Below are positions 44,550 to 53,701 of a stretch of 64,000 bases of DNA, piece by piece (positions within the stretch are counted from its first letter, which is position 1; every line of letters begins with the position of its first letter). Below the pieces are notes generated by a model. It was given only the letters and a program-made list of their open reading frames with translations, did not search any database and was not told the origin of the DNA. The position numbers and the translations under genes were made by a program. Origin of the DNA: an uncultured Bacteroidales bacterium (GTDB lineage: Bacteria; Bacteroidota; Bacteroidia; Bacteroidales; UBA932); NCBI GenBank assembly GCA_934700615.1, contig CAKUXR010000010.1, forward strand, positions 36,876-100,875. Direction: 5' to 3'.

Positions 44550-45821
44550 TTAGTCGATGTAGTCGAACCCGGTATAAGGGCGGAGAATCTCAGGGATGAC
44601 AATCCTGTCTTCTTGCTGATTGTCCTCAAGCATTGCCGCAACGACACGTGGAAGAGCAAGTGAACTTCCGTTCAAAGTGTGGCAGAGCTGCATCTTGCCG
44701 TTCTCGTCCTTGTATCTGAGGTGCAGACGGTTTGCCTGATATGTCTCGAAGTTGGAAACTGAAGAGATTTCCAGCCATCTGCCCTGTGCTGCTGACCACA
44801 ATTCGAAGTCGTAAGTGATTGCAGATGTGAAACTCAGGTCACCACCGCAGAGGCGGAGGATTCTGTACTTGAGACCGAGCTTGTTCACAAGGCTCTCTAC
44901 ATGGGCAATCATCTCGTCAAGTGCCGCGTAAGAATTCTCAGGCTTCTCGATGCGGACAATCTCTACCTTGTCGAACTGGTGAAGTCTGTTCAGACCTCTC
45001 ACGTCCTTGCCGTAGGAACCTGCCTCACGACGGAAGCATGGTGTATATGCAGTAAGCTTCTGAGGGAACTGGTCGTTGTTCAGGATGACGTCCCTGTAGA
45101 TATTGGTAACAGGAACCTCAGCAGTAGGAACGAGATAGAAATCGTCGAGACCTACATAGTACATCTGGGCCTCCTTGTCAGGCAACTGGCCTGTACCGAA
45201 ACCTGAAGCGGCATTGACCATGATAGGAGGTTCGATCTCCTTGTAGCCTGCGGCCGTATTGTTGTCGAGGAAGAAACTGATGAGCGCCCTCTGGAGTCTC
45301 GCGCCCTTTCCCTTATATACAGGGAAGCCTGCGCCTGTGAGTTTTACTCCGAGATCGAAGTCAATGATATCGAATTTCTTGGCGAGCTCCCAGTGTGGAA
45401 GCGCATTCTCCGGAAGTTTGATCTCCGGACCGCCCATCTTCACTACCTGGTTGTCCTCAGCTCCCTTTCCGGGAACGACGAGGTCGCAAGGAATGTTAGG
45501 GAGGAGAACCAGCTGTGACTCAAGCTCTTTGCTTGTCTCGTCAGCCTTTGCGAGAAGCTCTGTGGACTTTGCCTTGAGCTCTGCAACTTCTTTCTTTGCC
45601 TCTTCGGCTTCTGCCTTCTTGCCTTCTTTCATGAGGCCTCCGATGAGACCTGCCTTCTGCTTCTGCTGTGCAAGAAGACCGTCGCTCTCTGTCTGGAGAG
45701 CCCTTCTCTGTGTGTCAAGTTCGAGAACCTTATCGACGATTGCCTTTGCGTCGAAATTTTTGACTGCAAGCTTCCTGACTACGAAATCGGGATCGTCACG
45801 AAGCATCTTAAGTGTCAACAT
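44550..45821 (-). CDS. serS: Serine--tRNA ligase
   Basis: A 423-residue class II synthetase. The N-terminal coiled-coil tRNA-binding arm covers about residues 25-110 (RALQTESDGLLAQQKQKAG). The catalytic core has VPTAEVPVTNIYRD, CFRREAGSYGKDVRGLNRLHQFDKVE (motif 2) and LNGSSLALPRVVAAMLEDNQ (motif 3). It lies between rpmA and ruvC, with a terminator between rpmA and serS, and probably starts its own unit. Confidence 0.97.
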   Translation of the reverse strand: MLTLKMLRDDPDFVVRKLAVKNFDAKAIVDKVLELDTQRRALQTESDGLLAQQKQKAGLIGGLMKEGKKAEAEEAKKEVAELKAKSTELLAKADETSKELESQLVLLPNIPCDLVVPGKGAEDNQVVKMGGPEIKLPENALPHWELAKKFDIIDFDLGVKLTGAGFPVYKGKGARLQRALISFFLDNNTAAGYKEIEPPIMVNAASGFGTGQLPDKEAQMYYVGLDDFYLVPTAEVPVTNIYRDVILNNDQFPQKLTAYTPCFRREAGSYGKDVRGLNRLHQFDKVEIVRIEKPENSYAALDEMIAHVESLVNKLGLKYRILRLCGGDLSFTSAITYDFELWSAAQGRWLEISSVSNFETYQANRLHLRYKDENGKMQLCHTLNGSSLALPRVVAAMLEDNQQEDRIVIPEILRPYTGFDYID

Positions 45822-45877
45822 GATATATATGATTTAATATTGTCTGCTATGTTACTGTGTTTCCTTTGAAATAAAAA

Positions 45878-45914
45878 GGAGGACCGCACACCGATACTCG
45901 AAGTGCAATCCTCC
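45878..45914 (-). terminator. Terminator after rplU-rpmA
   Basis: On the minus strand GGAGGA pairs with TCCTCC (45909-45914 and 45878-45883), with an inner GCAC/GTGC pairing, followed by a T-run. Confidence 0.75.
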
Positions 45915-45938
45915 AATGTCTTTCAAGACCCTCCGAGC

Positions 45939-46199
45939 TTAGTTCTCAAAAGGGACAACCGACACGTATGACTTGTTCTCTTTCTTTCTTGTGATGAGAA
46001 CTGTTCCGTCAACGAGTGCGTAAAGAGTGTGGTCTTTACCCATTCCTACGTTCTTGTCAGCGTTGTGAACTGTGCCTCTCTGGCGAACGATGATGTTACC
46101 GGCCTTTACAACCTCACCACCGAATTTCTTGAATCCGAGACGTTTGCTCTGTGACTCACGACCGTTCTTAGAACTACTTTGACCTTTTTTATGTGCCAT
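45939..46199 (-). CDS. rpmA: Large ribosomal subunit protein bL27
   Basis: An 86-residue protein starting MAHKKGQSSSKNGRESQSKRLGFKKFGGE, with the IIVRQRGTVHNADKNVGMGKDHTLYA motif. The N-terminal tail is directly initiated, without the cleavable extension of Firmicutes. It follows rplU by 38 bases. Confidence 0.97.
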   Translation of the reverse strand: MAHKKGQSSSKNGRESQSKRLGFKKFGGEVVKAGNIIVRQRGTVHNADKNVGMGKDHTLYALVDGTVLITRKKENKSYVSVVPFEN

Positions 46200-46237
46200 A
46201 ATTCAAATTCTCCTTTAATTTAGCGATCAGTAAAAAA

Positions 46238-46549
46238 TTAAGCGATAGAGTCGATGCGGATCTTTGTAAGTTTCTGACGGTGACCGTTTGATTTCTGGTA
46301 TCCTTTACGACGGATCTTCTTGAAAACGATAACCTTCTTTGCCTTTACGTCATCTGCGAGAACTGTTGCCTTTACAACTGCACCCTCTACGTAAGGAACT
46401 CCGACTTTTACTGCTCCTTCGTTATCGAGGAGAAGAACCTTGTCGAACTCTACCGTCTCATCCTTCTTCGATGCGAGGCGGTTTACGAAAATCTCTGCAC
46501 CAGCTTCTACTTTGAACTGCTGGCCTGCAATTTCAACGATTGCGTACAT
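46238..46549 (-). CDS. rplU: Large ribosomal subunit protein bL21
   Basis: A 103-residue protein starting MYAIVEIAGQQFKVEAGAEIFVNRL and ending in the RNA-binding KIRRKGYQKSNGHRQKLTKIRI tail. It is the first gene of the rplU-rpmA operon, with a near-consensus promoter and a GC-rich leader hairpin upstream. Confidence 0.97.
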   Translation of the reverse strand: MYAIVEIAGQQFKVEAGAEIFVNRLASKKDETVEFDKVLLLDNEGAVKVGVPYVEGAVVKATVLADDVKAKKVIVFKKIRRKGYQKSNGHRQKLTKIRIDSIA

Positions 46550-46586
46550 TTTATAAAACTTATTTTAAGTTTCCGGCGGCAAGCGC

Positions 46587-46602
46587 CCGCCTTCTGCGGC
46601 GG
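46587..46602 (-). promoter_or_regulatory. GC hairpin in the rplU leader
   Basis: CCGCC/GGCGG with a six-base loop lies about 38-53 bases before rplU. Leader elements before rplU are known in other phyla; a regulatory role here is inference. Confidence 0.35.
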
Positions 46603-46644
46603 AACTTCAACTGAGCTTGGTAGCCATAAATCAATTTTGAACTG

Positions 46645-46676
46645 CAAATTTAGTCTTTTTCTTACATTCCGCCAAA
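46645..46676 (-). promoter_or_regulatory. Promoter of rplU-rpmA
   Basis: On the minus strand TTTG (46673-46676), exactly 20 bases, TAAATTTG (46645-46652). Confidence 0.85.
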
Positions 46677-46729
46677 TATTTTGTTAAATTTGCCTCCGGT
46701 GTTTGGACCTTTTATCTTTTGACAGATTT

Positions 46730-47833
46730 ATGGATACTCCTTTTCAGTTCGATAAATTCGTTACCGGCAGGTATTTTGTCGGCAGACGTCGTGATTGTCA
46801 GGCCATTGCCGAAGCGATCGGAGAGGGGGAAAGCCTCGCGATATGGGGGCCTCACGAGGCCGGAAAAATGTCCGCAGTCAGGCAGGCCCTGTATCAGATG
46901 AAGGTCGCCGGAAAGCAGTGCCAGGTCTGTGAAGTCGATTTGACCCCTGTCAGAAACATTGACGCTTTTTTCAAGATTTTTGAAGACTCCGTCCTGCGTG
47001 CCGGTTCGAAAACGCCGGAAGGCCGCTCGGAATTGGCTTCGAAATACCTTTCTTCTGACGGCGGACAGGATGAATTTTCGGCAGACGACAGCCGGTGGCA
47101 GACCTCGGTCCTCAGTCTTCCATACAGGATTGCCGAGTTCTTGTCAATGCCTTTGGTGGTGATTCTCAAGGAGTTCCAGAATGTGGATTTCGACGGTGCG
47201 GAAAAATGCATCCGCCTTTTGGAGAGAGTTATCGATGCCAACAGAGGCAATGCCATGCCGCCATGTTCCTTCGTCTTCATGGGTTCCGAGGTCAATGCCA
47301 TGGAGCATATTTTCCTGAGGAAAAAGTATTTCCGTGACGTGACGAGGACAGTCAGGCTTTCGCCGATTTCGGACTCGGACATCACGGAGCATGTCCTGAG
47401 AGGCTTTTCCGCCGGAGGAAAAGTGGTGGACAGGGAACTTGTCCAGAACGTCTGCAATATGCTCCATAATGAGATAGGTTACATAAACCAGTTTTTCTTC
47501 ATCTGCGATTCCCTGTCGAAAGGTTATATCAGTGAACTGACGGTGAAAGACGCCCTGTCCTGTATGCTCGCCGTCCATGTCCCTTCCTATCAGCGCATCA
47601 TGAGGGACCTGACGGGCTATCAGGTGCGTCTCCTGAAGGCGATACTCGACGGAAAGACGAAGTTCAGCACGTCGGATGTCATTGACAGTTACGGTCTTAA
47701 CTCCTCTGCCAATGTCAAGAGGCTGAAGGATGCGCTCATGAAGAAAGAGATAGTGTGTTTCAATGACAAAGATGAGCCTGAACTCCAGGACCCTCTCTTC
47801 GATTATTGGCTCCGCAATTTTTATTTCGCATAA
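46730..47833 (+). CDS. P-loop ATPase-like protein with degenerate Walker motifs and a C-terminal winged helix
   Basis: A 367-residue protein with the layout of the archaeal-type ATPase family found in Bacteroidales: a FDKFVTGRYFVGR opening, a P-loop region, a sensor-like region and a C-terminal winged-helix-like part (about 300-365). The P-loop reads GPHEAGKMS (40-48), with Met where Ser or Thr should follow the lysine. The Walker B position reads VVILKEFQNV, with Lys replacing Asp. Both changes predict lost or altered ATP hydrolysis. It ends 15 bases before the sirtuin gene and is probably co-transcribed. ATG 46730 is preferred over an upstream start. Confidence 0.75.
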   Translation: MDTPFQFDKFVTGRYFVGRRRDCQAIAEAIGEGESLAIWGPHEAGKMSAVRQALYQMKVAGKQCQVCEVDLTPVRNIDAFFKIFEDSVLRAGSKTPEGRSELASKYLSSDGGQDEFSADDSRWQTSVLSLPYRIAEFLSMPLVVILKEFQNVDFDGAEKCIRLLERVIDANRGNAMPPCSFVFMGSEVNAMEHIFLRKKYFRDVTRTVRLSPISDSDITEHVLRGFSAGGKVVDRELVQNVCNMLHNEIGYINQFFFICDSLSKGYISELTVKDALSCMLAVHVPSYQRIMRDLTGYQVRLLKAILDGKTKFSTSDVIDSYGLNSSANVKRLKDALMKKEIVCFNDKDEPELQDPLFDYWLRNFYFA

Positions 47834-47848
47834 GTTAGGATTTGTTAT

Positions 47849-48562
47849 ATGAAAAAGTTGGTAGTGTTGACCGGCGCCGGTGTCAGCGCCGAGAGCGGAA
47901 TCAGTACATTCCGTGACAATGGCGGCCTGTGGGACAATTTCGATCCGAATGAGGTCGCTTCCATCGAAGGGTGGCATAAGAATCCGGCCCTGATGCTGGA
48001 CTTCTACAACATCAGGAGAAAGGAACTGGCCAATGTCAAGCCGAATGCGGCGCACCTGGCTATCGCCGACCTCCAGAACAAGTATGATGTCAATGTCATT
48101 ACGCAGAATGTCGATAACCTTCATGAGCGTGCAGGAAGTTCCAAGGTTCTCCATCTTCACGGTGAACTTACCAAGGTGCGTCCTGAAAACTGCTGCAACG
48201 AGGGCGACGGCTTCTCTGAGGCCAGTGTTTTCGATATCGGATATGGTGAAATCCATCTGGGCGACCTGGCTCCAAACGGACACCAGCTCCGCCCTCATAT
48301 CGTATGGTTCGGAGAGCCTGTTCCAAAGATTGAAAGGGCCATTGACCTCGTCTCAGAGGCTGATATCCTTCTGATTGTGGGTACGTCCATGAGCGTCTAT
48401 CCTGCCGCTGGACTCTATCGTTATGCCCCTGCTTCGACACCGATATATCTTATAGACCCGAGCAATGTCAATGTCAGAGACAAGCGGATTGTCCACATTC
48501 ACGCGAAGGCCACAGACGGAATGGAGGTTTTCAAGGAAAATATAGCCGCACTGGGACATTGA
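47849..48562 (+). CDS. cobB: NAD-dependent protein deacylase, class III sirtuin
   Basis: A 237-residue sirtuin that removes acyl groups from lysine using NAD. Motifs: GAGVSAESGISTFRDNGGLW, TQNVDNLHERAG and the catalytic histidine in LHLHGEL (His104). Tyr53 and Arg56 in FYNIRR match the YxxR pair that marks class III (SIRT5/CobB) enzymes with desuccinylase or demalonylase activity. The four zinc cysteines are missing; only a CC pair remains near residue 115, as in many Bacteroidota copies. It follows the degenerate P-loop gene by 15 bases. Confidence 0.88.
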   Translation: MKKLVVLTGAGVSAESGISTFRDNGGLWDNFDPNEVASIEGWHKNPALMLDFYNIRRKELANVKPNAAHLAIADLQNKYDVNVITQNVDNLHERAGSSKVLHLHGELTKVRPENCCNEGDGFSEASVFDIGYGEIHLGDLAPNGHQLRPHIVWFGEPVPKIERAIDLVSEADILLIVGTSMSVYPAAGLYRYAPASTPIYLIDPSNVNVRDKRIVHIHAKATDGMEVFKENIAALGH

Positions 48563-48597
48563 CCTCAATTTTTGCCGGAAAAAATCTCATGCCGGGA

Positions 48598-48627
48598 TTG
48601 CATTTTCGGAAAATTGTCGTACCTTTG
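48598..48627 (+). promoter_or_regulatory. Promoter of rpsU
   Basis: TTG (48598-48600), exactly 19 bases, TACCTTTG (48620-48627). The leader before rpsU is about 80 bases. Confidence 0.85.
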
Positions 48628-48697
48628 CACCCGCTTAATCCGGAAGAGGCTTGCCGAAATCAATGCAAGTACTTAGGATTCAGTTATTTTGTAAACA

Positions 48698-48710
48698 AAA
48701 GGAGGTGATT
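48698..48710 (+). promoter_or_regulatory. Near-perfect Shine-Dalgarno sequence of rpsU
   Basis: AAAGGAGGTGATT lies directly before the rpsU start and matches the 16S rRNA 3' tail over at least 12 consecutive bases, with five bases left to the ATG. Bacteroidota genes seldom carry such signals, so it is a likely site of bS21-dependent autoregulation. Confidence 0.9.
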
Positions 48711-48715
48711 CAGAC

Positions 48716-48910
48716 ATGATTATTGTACCGCTTAAAGAGGGTGAGAACATTGAGAGAGCGCTCAAGAGATTCAAGAGAAAATTTGAGAAAACAGGTGCTA
48801 TCCGTGAGCTCCGTGCGAGAAAGAATTTCGTGAAGCCATCTGTGAAGAAAAGAGAGCAGATTCAGAAAGCTATCTACGTGCAGCACTTGCAGCTTGAAGA
48901 AGAGCAGTAA
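48716..48910 (+). CDS. rpsU: Small ribosomal subunit protein bS21
   Basis: A 64-residue basic protein MIIVPLKEGENIERALKRFKRKFEKTGAIRELRARKNFVKPS, the bS21 pattern, with the helical C-terminal tail. In Bacteroidota bS21 helps to hide the anti-Shine-Dalgarno sequence on the 30S subunit. The leader has a near-perfect anti-Shine-Dalgarno complement that fits feedback control of its own synthesis. A terminator follows at 48944-48978. Confidence 0.96.
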   Translation: MIIVPLKEGENIERALKRFKRKFEKTGAIRELRARKNFVKPSVKKREQIQKAIYVQHLQLEEEQ

Positions 48911-48943
48911 GCCAGGCAAGAATCTGATCTGAAAAGATATATG

Positions 48944-48978
48944 GGCTGACAGAAACGAGAGTTTTTGTCAGCCTTTAT
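48944..48978 (+). terminator. Rho-independent terminator after rpsU
   Basis: A 13-bp stem (48944-48956 with 48961-48973, one G-U pair) and a GAGA loop, followed by TTTATT. Confidence 0.85.
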
Positions 48979-49033
48979 TCATTATATTCCGCTGTCTTTC
49001 ATTATATTTGTAGAATTATAGGGCTTTTTTTGT

Positions 49034-52000
49034 ATGGAGAAGAAAGAAGTGAAAGAAACTCTGAAACGCAGCCGTTTCCGTTGGCTTAAGATAACCGTAG
49101 GAATTTTAGCCGGGATATGGGCACTGGCACTTGTAGTGATGCAGGTCGGGCTCAATTCAAAGTTCCTTATGTCAATGGCTGATAAATACATACCGAGATA
49201 TGTCAATGCTGATGTCCATATCGGGAACATAAAGGCATCGGTGTTCAAAAGTTTCCCGAATCTGAATCTGGAAATATCGGACCTGACTGTCACCTATCCT
49301 CATGACAGGTTTGCTGCCTACGACTCGGTGGGCTGCGACGGAATACTTCGACATGCCGGAAGATCCGAAGCGGCCGATACCCTGGCTTCTGCCCATACCA
49401 TGACATTGTCTGTCAATTACTTGTCTGCTATTTTGGGTGATATCCACATCCACGAGGCAAGTATGGACAGGCCTCGCTTCTTTGCGCACAGTTTCTATGA
49501 CGGAGACGCAAACTGGAATGTCCTGAAAAATACAGGTTCGGAATCTGCTGATACTGATACCACGGTGTCCCCGTTGCCGCTCATCATCGTGAACAAGGTC
49601 TGCATGACGGGAAATCCGAGAATTTTCTATACTGACTGTGCAGACACGATTTATGCTGCCGTCGGACTTGAGGAGATGCATTTCCACGGAAGGCTGAGGT
49701 CCGACCTTACCGGAAGCAAAGTCGGACTCCATGTTGACAACCTCTTCCTGTCCGGAAGATTGCCGGCGGATACTGTTGCCATGAAGGCCGATCATATTGT
49801 CATTGATCAGAAGGGAGAGGACATTTCATTCGATGCGTCAGCAAAGGCATTTCTCGGGATGAGCCAATACGGAAGGATCATGCTTCCTCTCGATGTCTCG
49901 GGAGACGTGCGGTTCCCTAAAGAGGACGTGCCTGCCGTATCATTCAAGAATTTCCGCGCCGATGTCGCGACCGTCTCGATGACAGGACTTGGTGATGTCA
50001 AGTTTTATGGCGACAGTACGTATCTGAGGGCTGAGGCTTCGATAGATGACTGCAAGGTGGATGACCTTATCCAGTATTTCGGCAAGAACTTCTTCCCGGA
50101 GACCGAGAAACTCAAGACTGATGCAAAGGTCTCATTCACAGCCGTGTGCGACGGATATTACAACCCGTCCAGAAACACGATGCCGGATCTGCTGGCCGAA
50201 ATTGTAATCCCTAAGGCGTCGGTCAGATATCCCGACATACCTGACGGAACCGTTGCCCTCGACATCAATGCCAATACGGATGCGTCCGGCAAGGTTGACC
50301 TCAGCATTGACAATATGTGCCTGAATTTCGGCGGCCTCGATTTCGACTTGACAGGCACCGTTGACGACCTTATGGGCGAAGACCCTCTTTTCGATGTTGA
50401 GGGTTTGGCGTACGCTTCCATTGACAAACTGATGGATTTCATTCCGGATTCTCTCGGCTACAGGGCTTCGGGTGAACTGGACGGAGTCCTGACAGGAAAA
50501 ATAAGGCTCTCGCAGATGACCCCGTACAATTTCTACAAGGCGAACCTTGACGGATATCTGAGGAGCAAAAATGTGACGGTAAGTTCTGAAAAGGATTCGG
50601 TCTATGCATGGCTGGGTTCTCCTGAGATAGGTGTTGCCACTGTTTCCAACAAGGTTGACAGGGGAATTCCCCGCGGGACCAAGATTCTGGCTGTCACTGC
50701 GAAGGTGGACTCTCTGTATGCCACTTATGGTAAAGATATGATATTCAGGGGCTCAGCTGCCAAGTTGGAGGCCCAGAACGCTGTAAGGATAAAGTGTGAG
50801 GAGCATGGGGAAAACGAGCATCATCCTATCGTCGGATGCCTGTCGCTCGGCAGGGTTTTCATGAGCGGAACGGATTCTCTCTTCGCGGGTGTCATCGGCT
50901 CGGAGAACCTGTTCAAGTTCTCGCAGCTTGCACGGGGAAAAATCATGGAACCACAGTTGTCATTGACAAGCAACAACTCCAGGATTTTTGCGCGTGAGGG
51001 TGTGAACCGCTACGGTTTCCGTGATGCAAAGTTCCAGGCTTCTGCCGTGATGACCACATTCGAGAGGGGACAGAGGCGGAACCTGATGCTGGATTCTCTC
51101 CAGAGGGTGTATCCCGGCGTGCCGCGTGATTCTCTGATTACCAAGTTCATAAGGTCGAGAAGGGCCGGAAGGACTGTTCCGGACTACCTTGCAGATGCCG
51201 ATTTCCGCAAGCATGACGTGCAGATTCCGATGGGCGAAATCATAGCCAAGTATATGAAGGAGTGGAACTTGAACGGCAGCATGGAAATCAAGAACGGCAT
51301 TGTCATCACTCCTTATTTCCCTCTGAGGAACGTGATAGAGGATGTTCGCGGAACCGTGAGCAATGATGCCATTCATCTGGACAACTTCACCATACGTCCG
51401 GGTGTTTCGGACATCTCGGCGACCGGTGTGCTCAGCGGTCTCCGACGTGCGCTGAGGGGCTATGGGGCAATGAAACTTGACCTCAAGATAATCTCGCAGA
51501 AGATGGATGCGAACGAACTTCTCACCGCATACAGTGCCGGTGCCAAGTTCTCACCTGACTCGATGTCCGTATCCAATACTTCGTCTGTCAATGATGCCGA
51601 GTATCTTGCCAATGTTTCTGCCGCGCATGAGGCGGCCGCCCAGGACAGCAGCTACGCGCTTGTCGTGATTCCGGCCAATCTTATTGCCAATGTTTCCCTG
51701 CAGGCCAATGAGGTGGATTATTCCGACCTCAAGATTACGTGGCTGGCGGCGGACATGCTGATGAAGGAACGTTGTGTCCAGCTGACCAATACCGTGGCAA
51801 CTTCGAATATGGGTGACATCTATTTCGAGGGATTCTACAGCACCAAGACCAAGAAGGACATAACGGCAGGATTTGACCTGAATCTGGCTGATATCACGGC
51901 AGACAAGGTGGTGCAGCTTTTCCCTGCCGTCGATACCATCATGCCGATGCTGACTTCATTCAAGGGTATGCTTGACTGTGAAGTTGCGGCTACTACCGAT

Positions 52001-52813
52001 CTCGATACGAACATGAACTTCATCACTTCGTCGATGAACGGAATCATGAAAATCAGCGGCCGTGATGTTAAGCTCGAGGAGAGCGAGGCGTTCAGGAAAC
52101 TTGCCAAGATGCTGATGTTCAAGAACAAGAAGACAGGAAGCGTGGCTGACATGTCAGTGAGCGGCCTTATCAGCAACAACAGGCTGGAAATCTTCCCGTT
52201 CGTGCTTAAGATTGACCGTTATACATTGGCAATGAGCGGATTGCAGAACTTTGACCAGTCATTCAAATATCATGTGTCCGTGCTCAAGTCTCCGGTTCCG
52301 TTCCGTTTCGGCATAAATATCTTCGGAAACTTCGACAAGTGGAAGTTCAGAATCGGAAAGGCTCAGTACAAGAGTACCAATGTCCCTGTGTTCACGGCTC
52401 AGATAGATGCCATGCAGATGAACCTGGTAAGTTCCATCCACAACATCTTTACCAAGGGTGTTGAACTTGCGGTCAAGCAGAACCGTGACATGAAGAACAG
52501 CATTGACTCGAACAAAGTCTCCATGGGCTTCAACCCGGAGGCTCATCTGGATTCTCTTGACAGCAGCCAGATGAAGATGCTTGATTCCCTCCAGACTGCT
52601 TATGACAGTCCTGTGGATTCTGTTCTCAATGCCCGCATGGATTCGCTTACTGTCGTTCCGGAAGTGAATGAGGAGAGTGAGACTACGAGCAAGTTCCAGC
52701 AGTTTATAGATAACCAGGTCCAGAACAAGTCGGCCAGAGAGCAGAAGAAGGCTGAGAAACGCCGCAAGCGTCAGGAGGCGAAGAAGGGCGAGGCGGTTCT
52801 GGAAGAAAATTGA
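49034..52813 (+). CDS. AsmA-like inner-membrane-anchored envelope protein
   Basis: A 1259-residue protein with one N-terminal transmembrane helix (about 18-40) and a long periplasmic stretch with AsmA features: a VNADVHIGNIKASVFKSFPNLNLEISDL opening and repeated FDLTGTVDDL, IATGVLSGLRR and SMNGIMKISGRDVKLEES segments. The C-terminal 60 residues are a lysine- and arginine-rich charged tail. AsmA-like proteins form bridge-like grooves that carry lipid to the outer membrane. It starts after rpsU and ends 7 bases before prmA. Confidence 0.82.
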   Translation: MEKKEVKETLKRSRFRWLKITVGILAGIWALALVVMQVGLNSKFLMSMADKYIPRYVNADVHIGNIKASVFKSFPNLNLEISDLTVTYPHDRFAAYDSVGCDGILRHAGRSEAADTLASAHTMTLSVNYLSAILGDIHIHEASMDRPRFFAHSFYDGDANWNVLKNTGSESADTDTTVSPLPLIIVNKVCMTGNPRIFYTDCADTIYAAVGLEEMHFHGRLRSDLTGSKVGLHVDNLFLSGRLPADTVAMKADHIVIDQKGEDISFDASAKAFLGMSQYGRIMLPLDVSGDVRFPKEDVPAVSFKNFRADVATVSMTGLGDVKFYGDSTYLRAEASIDDCKVDDLIQYFGKNFFPETEKLKTDAKVSFTAVCDGYYNPSRNTMPDLLAEIVIPKASVRYPDIPDGTVALDINANTDASGKVDLSIDNMCLNFGGLDFDLTGTVDDLMGEDPLFDVEGLAYASIDKLMDFIPDSLGYRASGELDGVLTGKIRLSQMTPYNFYKANLDGYLRSKNVTVSSEKDSVYAWLGSPEIGVATVSNKVDRGIPRGTKILAVTAKVDSLYATYGKDMIFRGSAAKLEAQNAVRIKCEEHGENEHHPIVGCLSLGRVFMSGTDSLFAGVIGSENLFKFSQLARGKIMEPQLSLTSNNSRIFAREGVNRYGFRDAKFQASAVMTTFERGQRRNLMLDSLQRVYPGVPRDSLITKFIRSRRAGRTVPDYLADADFRKHDVQIPMGEIIAKYMKEWNLNGSMEIKNGIVITPYFPLRNVIEDVRGTVSNDAIHLDNFTIRPGVSDISATGVLSGLRRALRGYGAMKLDLKIISQKMDANELLTAYSAGAKFSPDSMSVSNTSSVNDAEYLANVSAAHEAAAQDSSYALVVIPANLIANVSLQANEVDYSDLKITWLAADMLMKERCVQLTNTVATSNMGDIYFEGFYSTKTKKDITAGFDLNLADITADKVVQLFPAVDTIMPMLTSFKGMLDCEVAATTDLDTNMNFITSSMNGIMKISGRDVKLEESEAFRKLAKMLMFKNKKTGSVADMSVSGLISNNRLEIFPFVLKIDRYTLAMSGLQNFDQSFKYHVSVLKSPVPFRFGINIFGNFDKWKFRIGKAQYKSTNVPVFTAQIDAMQMNLVSSIHNIFTKGVELAVKQNRDMKNSIDSNKVSMGFNPEAHLDSLDSSQMKMLDSLQTAYDSPVDSVLNARMDSLTVVPEVNEESETTSKFQQFIDNQVQNKSAREQKKAEKRRKRQEAKKGEAVLEEN

Positions 52814-52820
52814 TTTGTTT

Positions 52821-53669
52821 ATGGATAGCAGTGATTATCTGAAGGTTACAGTCGTTATAGAACCTTTCAGCGAAGATAATGCGGAGATTCTGGAGGCAAT
52901 GCTTTCAGATCTCCCTTACGATTCTTTTGAAATCGGTGAAGGATGTGTGGATTGTTATATCCAGAAACCGCTTTTCGACAGGCAGGCCCTGAAAGCGGTC
53001 CTTTCAGGACTTTCTTTCAAGACCTCGTTTACGGCCCTGCCGGTTCCTTATATGAACTGGAATGCCCAGTGGGAAAGCGAGTTCCAGCCTATAGTCGTGG
53101 ACGGGAAAGTGACTGTCCGTCAGGCTGATGACAATGATACGCCACGTACCAGATACAATATCCGTCTCCGTCCCGAGATGGCCTTCGGCACAGGTCATCA
53201 TGACACGACATATATGATGATGGAGTCAATGCTGGACAACGCTGACGCCATCCGCTCACATGTCGTCATGGATATGGGATGCGGGACCGGAGTGCTTGCG
53301 ATTCTGGCTGCAAAAATGGGAGCTGCGGCGGTATATGGCATTGACATTGACGCTGTTGCGGCACAGTCTGCCTTCGACAATGCGAAGCTGAATCGTGTCG
53401 GGACCAAGGTGAAGACCCGTTATGGCGACGCGTCGCTCCTTCAGATGGGGCATTATGATGTGCTTCTGGCCAATATCCACAGGAACATAATCCTCATGGA
53501 CCTCCGCACATACGCGACCTCGCTCAGGAAGGGCGGCCTGCTGATGCTCAGCGGATTCTATGAGTCCGATGTCAATGATATTGTGGCCGAAGCTGAGGCA
53601 AACGGCCTTTCCCTGGTCAGACAGCGTGCCAGAAACGGCTGGGCTTGCCTGGTACTTGCAAAGAACTGA
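52821..53669 (+). CDS. prmA: Ribosomal protein L11 methyltransferase PrmA
   Basis: A 282-residue SAM-dependent methyltransferase that trimethylates ribosomal protein uL11. The N-terminal recognition domain (about 1-100) is followed by the substrate loop RPEMAFGTGHHDTT, the SAM-binding motif VMDMGCGTGVLAILAAKMGA, and ANIHRNI, the PrmA equivalent of the NPPY loop. ATG 52821 is preferred over a TTG two codons upstream. It is followed by the strong hairpin 53702-53740. Confidence 0.95.
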   Translation: MDSSDYLKVTVVIEPFSEDNAEILEAMLSDLPYDSFEIGEGCVDCYIQKPLFDRQALKAVLSGLSFKTSFTALPVPYMNWNAQWESEFQPIVVDGKVTVRQADDNDTPRTRYNIRLRPEMAFGTGHHDTTYMMMESMLDNADAIRSHVVMDMGCGTGVLAILAAKMGAAAVYGIDIDAVAAQSAFDNAKLNRVGTKVKTRYGDASLLQMGHYDVLLANIHRNIILMDLRTYATSLRKGGLLMLSGFYESDVNDIVAEAEANGLSLVRQRARNGWACLVLAKN

Positions 53670-53701
53670 TTCTGTAGTCGACAGATTCCGGGGAAATGAT
53701 T

